Assembly (NCBI GenBank): GCA_050633825.1
Contig: JBOEHG010000019.1
Location: 1-64,000, forward strand
Length of the DNA: 64,000 bases
Direction: 5' to 3'
DNA from: CANLBN01 sp050633825
Lineage (GTDB): Bacteria > Pseudomonadota > Gammaproteobacteria > Pseudomonadales > Cellvibrionaceae
Part shown: positions 26,501-34,214 of the stretch, piece after piece
How the letters are laid out: every line of letters begins with the position of its first letter
Position numbering within the stretch: the stretch's first letter is position 1
Translations under genes and position numbers: made by a program
The notes under the pieces: generated by a model
The model's input: only the letters and a program-made list of their open reading frames with translations
Told to the model about the DNA's origin: nothing
Database searches by the model: none

Positions 26501-26791
26501 ACGATTTTAACTGAGGCAGGACTCGATGTGACCGTGGTCAATAAAGTCGCTGAGGGTCGCCCGCATATTGTGGATATGATTAAAAATGATGAGATTACCT
26601 TGGTACTGAATACCACTGAAGGTAAGCAAGCCATTAGTGACTCAGCCAGCATTCGTCGCAGTGCGGAAAATCATTCCGTATATTACACAACAACTTTAGC
26701 GGGCGGTGAAGCAGTTTGTTTATCGTTGCAAGAAGGTCAGAATTATCAAGTAAGACGCTTGCAAGATTTACACAAAAGAGTGACTTCTTAA
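23570..26791 (+). CDS. carB: Carbamoyl-phosphate synthase large subunit CarB
   Basis: Large synthetase subunit, 1073 residues (normal length). Two homologous ATP-grasp halves are visible: the first opens [22 protein letters not shown], the second [21 protein letters not shown], each with the ATP-binding [10 protein letters not shown]-type and [10 protein letters not shown] segments. The C-terminal allosteric domain (about 935-1073, [19 protein letters not shown]) binds UMP/ornithine in characterised enzymes. Lies between carA and greA as in relatives; greA follows after 32 bp and may be co-transcribed. Confidence 0.98.
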   Translation: [1073 protein letters not shown]

Positions 26792-26823
26792 GCTAAGCAG
26801 CACAACGAATAAAGAGAAATAAA

Positions 26824-27300
26824 ATGAACAAAGTTCCAATGACAAAAGTCGGTGCAGATGCTCTGGAAGCTGAATTAGACGATTTAAAAAAAGTACAACG
26901 TCCTCGTATTGTGCAAGCGATTGCAGAAGCGCGTGAGCACGGTGATTTAAAAGAAAATGCTGAATATCATGCTGCGCGTGAGCAGCAAAGTTTTTGTGAA
27001 GGCCGCATTCAAGAAATTGAAGGAAAGTTGTCTTACGCTCAAATTATCGATATCACAACCCTCCCAGAAGGGGATAAAGTTATCTTTGGTTCAACCGTCG
27101 ATATTCTCAACCTTGATACAGATGAGATGGTGACCTACCAAATCGTGGGTGATGACGAAGCCGATGTAAAGTCTGCAAAAATTTCTTATAGCTCACCAAT
27201 TGCAAGAGGCTTAATCGGCAAAGAAGTCGGTGACGAAGTCAGTATTCAAACCCCTTCAGGTGAAGTGGCTTATGAAATTGACAGTGTTAAGCATATTTAA
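26824..27300 (+). CDS. greA: Transcription elongation factor GreA
   Basis: Binds RNA polymerase's secondary channel and promotes cleavage of backtracked transcripts. 158 residues: an N-terminal antiparallel coiled coil with the acidic tip (EHGDLKENAEYHAAREQQ) and a C-terminal FKBP-like domain (KISYSSPIARGLIGKEVGDEV). AGAGAAATAAA precedes the ATG. The usual downstream genes (yhbY, rlmE, ftsH) are absent; a convergent oad operon is there instead. Confidence 0.98.
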   Translation: MNKVPMTKVGADALEAELDDLKKVQRPRIVQAIAEAREHGDLKENAEYHAAREQQSFCEGRIQEIEGKLSYAQIIDITTLPEGDKVIFGSTVDILNLDTDEMVTYQIVGDDEADVKSAKISYSSPIARGLIGKEVGDEVSIQTPSGEVAYEIDSVKHI

Positions 27301-27348
27301 TCTAGACTAAATTAATACTCACTTTAGTTGTATTTAAACAAAACTATA

Positions 27349-27382
27349 AAAAAAGCCCTTTGATTACTCAAAGGGCTTTTTT
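27349..27382. terminator. Bidirectional terminator between greA and oadB
   Basis: Near-symmetrical hairpin: AAAAAAGCCCTTTG pairs with CAAAGGGCTTTTTT around ATTACT. T runs follow the stem on both strands, so it can end greA (+) and oadB (-) transcripts, which converge here. Confidence 0.93.
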
Positions 27383-27403
27383 GTTTGTCATTGAAAATAT
27401 TAC

Positions 27404-28570
27404 TTAATTAAAATAGCTAATCATGACACCCGCAGCAATGGCTGAGCCGATAACACCGGCTACGTTGGGCCCCATGGCATGCATCAATAAGAAGTTTTGA
27501 CTGTTTGCTTCCAAGCCGACTTTATTCGATACCCGTGCCGCCATGGGTACAGCAGACACACCGGCTGATCCAATCAGTGGGTTGATCTTAGTATGTAAGA
27601 ATAAGTTCATAAACTTAGCCATCAGTACGCCTGTTGCCGTACCGATGCAGAAAGCCACTAAGCCAAGAACCAATATGCCGAGTGTTTCAAAGTTAAGGAA
27701 AGTATCAGCATTCAGTTTTGAGCCTACGGCTAAACCAAGAAAGATAGTCACAATATTAATGAGTGCATTTTGTGCAGTATCACTTAAACGATCAACAACA
27801 CCACATTCTTTCATAAGGTTACCGAAACAAAACATCCCGAGTAAAGGCGCAGCACTGGGTAAGAAGAATGCCACTAGGATAAGAACGGCTAGAGGGAAGC
27901 AAATCTTTTCCAGTTTAGTGACCGGGCGCAATTGTTTCATTTCAATCTTGCGCTCATCTACTGTTGTTAAAGCCTTCATGATTGGCGGTTGTATCAGTGG
28001 TACTAATGCCATATAGGAATATGCAGCAACAGCAATGGGCCCTAGTAGATCTGGTGCTAATTTACTGGCAACAAAGATGGATGTAGGACCATCTGCACCA
28101 CCAATAATACCAATAGCAGCAGCTTCCATTAGAGAGAAGTCAACAAGGCCTGTTGAGGTTAATACCATTGCGCCCAGCACGGTGGCAAAAATACCAAACT
28201 GTGCGGCAGCCCCTAAGAATAACATTTTAGGGTTGGCTAATAACGGACCGAAATCAGTCATTGCACCGACACCCATAAAGATCAGCAGTGGAAAGATGCC
28301 GGTATCAACACCAAGGTGGAATACATAATAAAGTAAGCCACCCGCGCTTTCTAAATGGCCTTGCGCATCATAAACCGGGGCATCGTACATACCAGCCCCC
28401 GGAATATTCACTAACAAGGTTCCCATTCCGATAGTAACAAGTAAGAGAGGCTCAAACTTTTTACCAATAGCCAAATACAACAATACTAAGGCTACCAACA
28501 TCATTGAGGCCTGCCCCAATGTTAAATTAGCAATACCGGAATCCAGTAATAATGCGTTCAGTTTTTCCAT
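27404..28570 (-). CDS. oadB: Oxaloacetate decarboxylase beta chain (Na+ pump)
   Basis: Integral membrane subunit of 388 residues that decarboxylates the carboxybiotin formed by the alpha subunit and drives Na+ export. Many hydrophobic segments and the conserved GIIGGADGPTSIFVASKLAP motif, containing the Asp needed for Na+/proton handling, are present, as is GSAGVSAVPMAARV near the C-terminus. Last gene of oadG-oadA-oadB, 19 bp after oadA. Confidence 0.96.
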   Translation of the reverse strand: MEKLNALLLDSGIANLTLGQASMMLVALVLLYLAIGKKFEPLLLVTIGMGTLLVNIPGAGMYDAPVYDAQGHLESAGGLLYYVFHLGVDTGIFPLLIFMGVGAMTDFGPLLANPKMLFLGAAAQFGIFATVLGAMVLTSTGLVDFSLMEAAAIGIIGGADGPTSIFVASKLAPDLLGPIAVAAYSYMALVPLIQPPIMKALTTVDERKIEMKQLRPVTKLEKICFPLAVLILVAFFLPSAAPLLGMFCFGNLMKECGVVDRLSDTAQNALINIVTIFLGLAVGSKLNADTFLNFETLGILVLGLVAFCIGTATGVLMAKFMNLFLHTKINPLIGSAGVSAVPMAARVSNKVGLEANSQNFLLMHAMGPNVAGVIGSAIAAGVMISYFN

Positions 28571-28589
28571 GGATATGCTCTTTAAAAAG

Positions 28590-30389
28590 TTATAGCGTTA
28601 ATAAAGTATCGCCAACAGAGACGGAGTCGCCTTCGCTAACGTTAATGGTGCCAATAGTGCCGGAGCGTGACGCTTTAATGTCAGTTTCCATTTTCATGGC
28701 TTCGAGGATAATTAAAGTATCCCCTTCATTAACTGCTTGACCGGCTTGAACACAAACTTTGAAAATATTACCCGCTAAAGGCGCAGATACTGGTTCACCG
28801 GATGATGCACTTACAGGAGCCGCTGCAGGTGTAACAGGTGCGTCTGCGCCGGCAGCAACATTGGCAGAATAACTTTTGCCGTCTACATTAACATTGACCT
28901 GACCGCTACCATCCACCTGTGCAATATAAGTTCTGCCATTGAGGCTAATGGTATAAGTGCCATCATCGCTGGCGGTAGCCGAGCCACTACTACCTGTTGG
29001 GGCTGGCTCGAATGCATCAGGGTTGCCTCGGTTTTCGAGGAATTTAAGGCCAATCTGTGGGAATAGTGCGAGTGTCAGTGCATCGTCTATTGAATCTTCA
29101 GCCAGTGAGAAACCTTTTTCTTTCGATTCACTTTCAAGCTCTGCGATAAGCTTGTCCATCTCTGGTTCAATCAGATCAGCAGGCCGGCCAGTAACAGGTT
29201 CAGCGCCATCAAGAACACGATTGCGTAGCTCTTCGTTGAATGGAGCGGGGGCCGAGCCGTATTCACCTTTTAAGATACCTTGAGTTTCTTTAGAAATGCT
29301 CTTATAACGCTCACCGGTTAATACATTGAGTACAGCTTGCGTACCTACGATTTGAGAGGTAGGTGTTACCAGTGGGATATAGCCTAAGTCTTCACGAACA
29401 CGGGGAATTTCGTTAAGAACTTCATCAAACTTATCGCCAGCGCCTTGTTCTTTTAACTGGCTTTCCATATTGGTCAACATGCCGCCAGGCACCTGTGCGA
29501 TGAGAATGCGAGCATCAACGCCTCTAAGTGCACCTTCAAATTTTGCATACTTCTTACGAACATCGCGGAAGTAAGAGGCAATTTCTTCTAACAGTGTTAA
29601 ATCAAGCTTCGGATCGCGTTCAGTACCGGCTAAAGCAGCAACAATTGACTCGGTGGGTGAATGCCCATAAGTCATCGACATTGATGATATTGCTGTATCA
29701 ACGTGGTCAATACCGGCTTCAATGGCTTTCAACAATGTCATTGATGAAAGGCCTGCAGTAGCGTGAGCATGCAGGGCAATCGGTATGTCGAGTGCTTTTT
29801 TCAATTCACTGACTAATTCGAAAGCATCATAAGGTGTTAGGATCCCTGCCATATCTTTAATGGCAAGTGACTCTGCGCCCATATCTTCGATCTGCTTCGC
29901 AAGATCAACCCAGCCTTGTTTCGTATGTACCGGGCTAGTGGTATATGAAATAGTACCTTGGGCATGGCCACCTTGCTTCTTGACCGCAGCCATGGCGGTT
30001 TTAAGGTTGCGTGGATCATTCATCGCATCAAATATGCGGAAAACGTCAACACCGTTGGTCACAGCACGTTCAACAAACTTCTCAACAACATCATCCGCAT
30101 AATGACGATAACCTAATAAGTTTTGTCCACGAATCAACATTTGTTGTTTGGTCTTAGGCATTACTTTTTTCAGCTCACGAATACGATCCCATGGATCTTC
30201 GCCTAAATAACGGATGCAAGAATCAAAGGTTGCGCCACCCCATGACTCAATTGACCAGTAACCGACTTGATCAAGTTTTTCTGCAATAGGGAGCATATCG
30301 TCGATACGAAGGCGAGTTGCAAACAAAGACTGATGAGCATCACGTAGAACCACATCAGTGATTTTGATAGGAGTATTGTTAGTACTCAT
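28590..30389 (-). CDS. oadA: Oxaloacetate decarboxylase alpha chain (biotinylated)
   Basis: Cytoplasmic carboxyltransferase of 599 residues that moves CO2 from oxaloacetate to biotin, yielding pyruvate. Domains: N-terminal TIM-barrel carboxyltransferase (about 5-270, DVVLRDAHQSLFATRLR), a conserved middle domain, a Pro/Ala-rich linker (about 500-535) and a C-terminal biotinyl domain with EAMKMETDI, the Lys being the biotin site. AGGAATTAAGT precedes the ATG. Next to a 2-oxoacid-type TRAP transporter, suggesting joint use of imported C3/C4 acids. Confidence 0.97.
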   Translation of the reverse strand: MSTNNTPIKITDVVLRDAHQSLFATRLRIDDMLPIAEKLDQVGYWSIESWGGATFDSCIRYLGEDPWDRIRELKKVMPKTKQQMLIRGQNLLGYRHYADDVVEKFVERAVTNGVDVFRIFDAMNDPRNLKTAMAAVKKQGGHAQGTISYTTSPVHTKQGWVDLAKQIEDMGAESLAIKDMAGILTPYDAFELVSELKKALDIPIALHAHATAGLSSMTLLKAIEAGIDHVDTAISSMSMTYGHSPTESIVAALAGTERDPKLDLTLLEEIASYFRDVRKKYAKFEGALRGVDARILIAQVPGGMLTNMESQLKEQGAGDKFDEVLNEIPRVREDLGYIPLVTPTSQIVGTQAVLNVLTGERYKSISKETQGILKGEYGSAPAPFNEELRNRVLDGAEPVTGRPADLIEPEMDKLIAELESESKEKGFSLAEDSIDDALTLALFPQIGLKFLENRGNPDAFEPAPTGSSGSATASDDGTYTISLNGRTYIAQVDGSGQVNVNVDGKSYSANVAAGADAPVTPAAAPVSASSGEPVSAPLAGNIFKVCVQAGQAVNEGDTLIILEAMKMETDIKASRSGTIGTINVSEGDSVSVGDTLLTL

Positions 30390-30421
30390 ACTTAATTCCT
30401 GTAAAGATTAATGGGAAGTTA

Positions 30422-30646
30422 TTACTTGGCGTTAGCTGCAGAGTACGCAATGGCGGCTACTGCAGCAATTTCTGTATCAGGTGAACCAATGTTGTGTGAC
30501 GCTGCGGGAGCAGGTTCTTCATCAGCGATACGTCGCAGTACGGCTGACATGATGGTGACACTAATGACCAGTAGTGTCAGAAAGACAAAAACAGTGCCCA
30601 TGCCTAACAACATAAGCTCAATACTATTTGACCAACTTGTCGTCAT
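30422..30646 (-). CDS. oadG: Oxaloacetate decarboxylase gamma chain
   Basis: Small membrane subunit of 74 residues that anchors the alpha chain to the beta chain. One N-terminal transmembrane helix (ELMLLGMGTVFVFLTLLVIS) followed by a short Ala/Pro-rich cytoplasmic tail, as in the OadG/sodium-pump family. The ATG at 30646 is preferred over the GTG at 30655 because GAGAG is 8 nt upstream of it. First gene of the oadGAB operon. Confidence 0.88.
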   Translation of the reverse strand: MTTSWSNSIELMLLGMGTVFVFLTLLVISVTIMSAVLRRIADEEPAPAASHNIGSPDTEIAAVAAIAYSAANAK

Positions 30647-30710
30647 ATTAATCACTCTCGATAGTGTTTAGCAGCGTTGCTATTTGATGGTTGTAGCTAG
30701 TTGGCTAGGG

Positions 30711-30738
30711 ATAATAGAGGTTTCCCTAGTAATTTCAA
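30711..30738 (-). promoter_or_regulatory. Candidate oadGAB promoter
   Basis: Reading the minus strand: TTGAAA (plus-strand 30733-30738), 16-bp spacer, TATTAT (30711-30716). An inverted repeat CTAGGGA / TCCCTAG (30705-30711 and 30723-30729) overlaps the -10 area, and an 18-bp perfect palindrome lies just upstream. Confidence 0.5.
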
Positions 30739-30741
30739 GCT

Positions 30742-30759
30742 AAAATTCGATCGAATTTT
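30742..30759. promoter_or_regulatory. 18-bp perfect palindrome upstream of oadGAB
   Basis: AAAATTCGATCGAATTTT is identical on both strands and sits immediately upstream of the candidate -35 element of oadGAB. Such a perfect palindrome at this place is a likely operator for a dimeric regulator, not identified here. Confidence 0.55.
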
Positions 30760-30810
30760 GTGCCGAGCAGATAGAAATAAGAAGATTTTAGCCGATATTT
30801 ACGTTTTTTA

Positions 30811-30843
30811 GTGACTTGAGCAGTATTATTTTGCTCAAGTCAC
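30811..30843. repeat. Perfect 12-bp inverted repeat downstream of dctM
   Basis: GTGACTTGAGCA pairs with TGCTCAAGTCAC around a 9-nt loop. T residues precede and A residues follow the stem on both strands, so it lacks the trailing T run of an intrinsic terminator in either direction. Located 50 bp past the dctM stop; probably an mRNA 3'-end stabiliser or Rho-assisted stop. Confidence 0.75.
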
Positions 30844-30892
30844 CAAAAACATCATGATATGATTTTATTGTCTTTTTATCAATAAATTATCA

Positions 30893-32182
30893 CTAAAATT
30901 CAAACCCTAAATACTCAGGAAAGACAACAAGTAGTATCACTAAGACTAATTGTATGCAAATGAACGGTATAACCCCTTTATAAATTGTCGTCGTTCTTAC
31001 TTGCGGAGGCGCTACACCTTTCAAGTAGAACAAGCTAAAACCAAAGGGTGGTGTCATGAATGAGGATTGCAAATTCATCGCAATCAAGATACCAAACCAA
31101 ATCATATTTAACCCTAGCACTTCAGCAATAGGTGCAAGGATTGGAACAACGATAAAAGCAATTTCTACAAAGTCGATGAAGAAGCCTAGAACAAAAATAG
31201 CTAGCATAGATAAGCCGATAAATGTCCATTTCTCACCTGGTAGATTAGCCAGCGTATGTTCTACGATAGCGTCGCCACCAGAATAGGTGAAAACCATTGA
31301 GAAGGCGGTCGCACCAATCAGTACGGCAAATACCATAGAGGTGACTTTTACCGTTTCTTTTGCAGCGCTGCTGATCATATCCCATTCGACTTTACCCATG
31401 TATATTTTGGCTAGAACCAGAGCACCGATTGAACCCAATGCTGATGACTCCGTTGGTGTCGCAATACCGGTAAGGATTGAGCCAAGAACAATTAAGATAA
31501 GTAGCATTGGAGGAATAATGTTCCATAATGCATCTTTGATTAATGCTGCCTTGTTTATAGCATCTGAAGGGACAGGAGGGGCAATACCGTCTTTTACATG
31601 AGTAATGATAAAGACATAAATCAAGTACATTGAAACCAATGCAGCCCCAGGAATCATCGCCGCCTTAAATAAATCACCTACGGGTACTGACATTACGTCG
31701 CCCAAAATGATCAAAATAATGGATGGAGGGATAATCTGTCCTAATGTACCTGCAGCACAAATACAGCCAGTGGCTAAGCGTTGGTCGTATTTATACTTCA
31801 ACATAACCGGAAGTGAGATAACACCCATAGCGACAACGCTTGCCCCTACAACACCGGTCGATGCGGCTAAGAAAGCACCAACAACGATAGTTGAAATAGC
31901 TAGGCCGCCTGGACGATCACCAAATAATCGACCCATAGATTCTAGCAGGCGTTCTGCTAACCCAGATTTTTGTAGTACAACACCCATAAAGATAAACATA
32001 GGAATCGCCATTAAAATGGTGTTTTCCATGATGTTGTATAGACGGTAGGGCATAAATTCGAATAAGCCCGGTCCTTCAATAAAGATACCGACCATTAACG
32101 ATAGGCCTGCGAATGTCAGGGCAATGGGGTAACCGATGAACAGTGCAATTAATGCAAAGAAAAATAAATAAATACCAATCAC
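30893..32182 (-). CDS. TRAP transporter large permease (DctM type)
   Basis: Inner-membrane permease of 429 residues with about 12 hydrophobic helices; GVVGASVVAMGVISLPVML, TLGQIIPPSIILIILGDV and SSFMTPPFGFSLFYLKG are DctM signatures. GTG start overlapping the DctQ stop by 4 bp (GTGA), so translation is coupled. Works with the receptor and small subunit encoded upstream on the same strand to import a 2-oxo or related organic acid with Na+. Confidence 0.96.
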   Translation of the reverse strand: MIGIYLFFFALIALFIGYPIALTFAGLSLMVGIFIEGPGLFEFMPYRLYNIMENTILMAIPMFIFMGVVLQKSGLAERLLESMGRLFGDRPGGLAISTIVVGAFLAASTGVVGASVVAMGVISLPVMLKYKYDQRLATGCICAAGTLGQIIPPSIILIILGDVMSVPVGDLFKAAMIPGAALVSMYLIYVFIITHVKDGIAPPVPSDAINKAALIKDALWNIIPPMLLILIVLGSILTGIATPTESSALGSIGALVLAKIYMGKVEWDMISSAAKETVKVTSMVFAVLIGATAFSMVFTYSGGDAIVEHTLANLPGEKWTFIGLSMLAIFVLGFFIDFVEIAFIVVPILAPIAEVLGLNMIWFGILIAMNLQSSFMTPPFGFSLFYLKGVAPPQVRTTTIYKGVIPFICIQLVLVILLVVFPEYLGFEF

Positions 32183-32748
32183 TTTTCAGACTCCTCATCA
32201 GATCCAGCTAATACTAATGATTCCTTAAGAATAACAGCGACCGCACTCAAGATAAGAAATCCAAATGCAAGAGGAAGAACAAGTTTTACCGGCCATAAGC
32301 GGGGTAAACTGCCTGGGTCACCACGGTTTTCTTGGTTGATAAACGATTCTTCAAAGAATCCCCACGAGTAGTGGGTCACCAAGATACAAAATGGAAGTGC
32401 AAAGACGATAGCGCCGATGATATTGATCCAAGATTGCGTTCTTCTTGGGAAATTATCATAAAAAACATCAACACGGACATGGCCATTCTCGCGGAGAGTG
32501 TAACCAAGGCCCATTAGAAACATAATAGAGAACCAGTGCCATTCCAGCTCTTGCATTCCAACTCCGCCGAGCCAGCTGAAGTATTTGTCGTACCAAAGGT
32601 AAGCGTCAAAGTAGACGAGAGTACCGACAACAATATAACGAACAAATACGTCGATAAAGACGTTGAGTACCATTAGTAGCATCGCTATAACGCAGATCCA
32701 GCCAACGATATCAATGATTTTATTGAGAAAATGAAGTACAGATTTCAT
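32179..32748 (-). CDS. TRAP transporter small permease (DctQ type)
   Basis: Four-helix inner-membrane subunit, 189 residues; WHWFSIMFLMGLGYTLRENGHVRVDVFYD is the DctQ core motif region. Slightly longer than average, with an inserted hydrophilic segment (ESFINQENRGDPGSLPRLW) typical of the 2-oxoacid/large-receptor subgroup. Lies 89 bp after dctP and overlaps dctM by 4 bp. Confidence 0.94.
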   Translation of the reverse strand: MKSVLHFLNKIIDIVGWICVIAMLLMVLNVFIDVFVRYIVVGTLVYFDAYLWYDKYFSWLGGVGMQELEWHWFSIMFLMGLGYTLRENGHVRVDVFYDNFPRRTQSWINIIGAIVFALPFCILVTHYSWGFFEESFINQENRGDPGSLPRLWPVKLVLPLAFGFLILSAVAVILKESLVLAGSDEESEK

Positions 32749-32837
32749 GCTTTTGGTTCCTGAAAAAAAGCTCCCTTTACTTGCGCAGAGGGAGCCTTTG
32801 TTTGGTCAATAGACCCTTTACTTATTATGAATAACCC

Positions 32838-33899
32838 TTATAGGTTGTTCAGGTATGCTTTGTCAGAAATTTCAGTCCAAGCGCGAGCTTTGGACATATA
32901 ATCACGTTGTGATTTGATGATTTCTGCAGTTAAGCCACCTTTTGCTTCTAGGTCAGATAATAGAGAAGCGTTAGCTTTCTTCAATTCAGCCATTACTTCA
33001 GCTGGGAAAGACTTAACTTGAATATCCGGGAAGTCTTTCTTAATGGTTGCCCAGTTTACACCACTTTCGTGATAAGACTGAGAAGTCATTTGGAAAGCCG
33101 CTTCTTGCATTGCTACTTCTACAATCGCTTGTAAGTCAGCTGGTAGTTTATCAAATGCTTTTTGATTAACCATAAACTGAAGTTCAGTACCAGGCTCATG
33201 CCAGCCAGTGTAGTAGAAAGGTGCAATTTTGTGGAAGCCCATACGTAGATCAAGAGAAGGACCTACCCACTCAAGAGCATCAATAGTGTTACGCTCAAGT
33301 GCAGTGTAAAGCTCACCCGGTGGAATGTTTGTTGGTTTAGCACCTAACTTAGCCAGTACTTCACCTGCGAAACCAGGGATACGCATTTTTAGACCTTGAA
33401 GGTCAGCAGTGGTTTTGATTTCTTTTTTGAACCAGCCGCCCATTTGGTTACCTGTATTACCACCTGGGTACTGTCTTACGCCATATTTGCTATAGACTTT
33501 CTCAGCTAATTCTTTACCACCGCCATAGTAGTACCATGCATATTGCTCAGCAGCAATCATACCTAAAGGCATAGTGGTGAAGAACAATGTATTGATGTCT
33601 TTACCTTTCCAGTAGTATGAAGCAGAGTGACCCATTTGGTATTGACCTGATTTAACGAAGTCAAAAATACCTAAAGCAGATTTATGCTTGTTTTTAGAAT
33701 CAATGGTAATAAGTAAACGGCCGTTAGACATTTTCTTAACATTTTCGGCCATAGTCTTGGATACATCACCGAAAATAGGGAAGTTAGTAGGCCAAGTTTC
33801 CGCTAGGCGCCATTTGATTGGTTTATCTTGTGCAAGAGTGCTAACTGAAACCGCTGTAGAAGCAACAGCTAACGACAGAAGTGCAATCGTCTTTTTCAT
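32838..33899 (-). CDS. TRAP transporter receptor (DctP type), TakP-like 2-oxoacid binding
   Basis: Periplasmic receptor of 353 residues with a signal peptide (1-23, ending STLAQ). The GGNTGNQMGGWFKKEI, GLKMRIPG, GELYTALERNTIDALEWVGP and GWHEPGTELQFMV blocks match the TakP subgroup, whose studied members bind 2-oxo acids such as pyruvate, or lactate-like ligands. The oxaloacetate decarboxylase operon downstream and divergent Cache kinase fit this substrate class; the exact ligand is inferred. Confidence 0.93.
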   Translation of the reverse strand: MKKTIALLSLAVASTAVSVSTLAQDKPIKWRLAETWPTNFPIFGDVSKTMAENVKKMSNGRLLITIDSKNKHKSALGIFDFVKSGQYQMGHSASYYWKGKDINTLFFTTMPLGMIAAEQYAWYYYGGGKELAEKVYSKYGVRQYPGGNTGNQMGGWFKKEIKTTADLQGLKMRIPGFAGEVLAKLGAKPTNIPPGELYTALERNTIDALEWVGPSLDLRMGFHKIAPFYYTGWHEPGTELQFMVNQKAFDKLPADLQAIVEVAMQEAAFQMTSQSYHESGVNWATIKKDFPDIQVKSFPAEVMAELKKANASLLSDLEAKGGLTAEIIKSQRDYMSKARAWTEISDKAYLNNL

Positions 33900-34214
33900 A
33901 GTTTTTAACCTTATTATCTATTATTAAGAGAGTTAACTAATTAAAGTTATATAAAGCTTGATCAGTGTACAAATGTTCACCGATTATTGACATCCGTATC
34001 AATACCTAGACAAAACTACGGGTTTTCCCTTAGATGACGAGAAAAGTTAAATCTATAGGTAAAGCCTGTAAATGTCAAAGAAACAAAATATAAAAAGATC
34101 TTTTGGATAAGAACTTTATTTAGTGGTCACTATTTATAACCAGTTATAAATAGCTCACAATAACTAATAGATCAAAACTACAACAAGTCAAGTTGACGTG
34201 GGTAATTAATTTTT
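33900..34214. promoter_or_regulatory. Divergent control region, TRAP operon / Cache kinase
   Basis: 315-bp region without a gene. Main landmark is a perfect 24-bp palindrome at 34130-34153 (arms CTATTTATAAC and GTTATAAATAG around CA), preceded by TAGTG-GT-CACTA at 34121-34132. Both lie 62-94 bp upstream of the kinase ATG. Candidate binding site of the NarL-type regulator encoded at 35629, or of another dimeric regulator. No clear sigma-54 element was seen. Confidence 0.55.
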
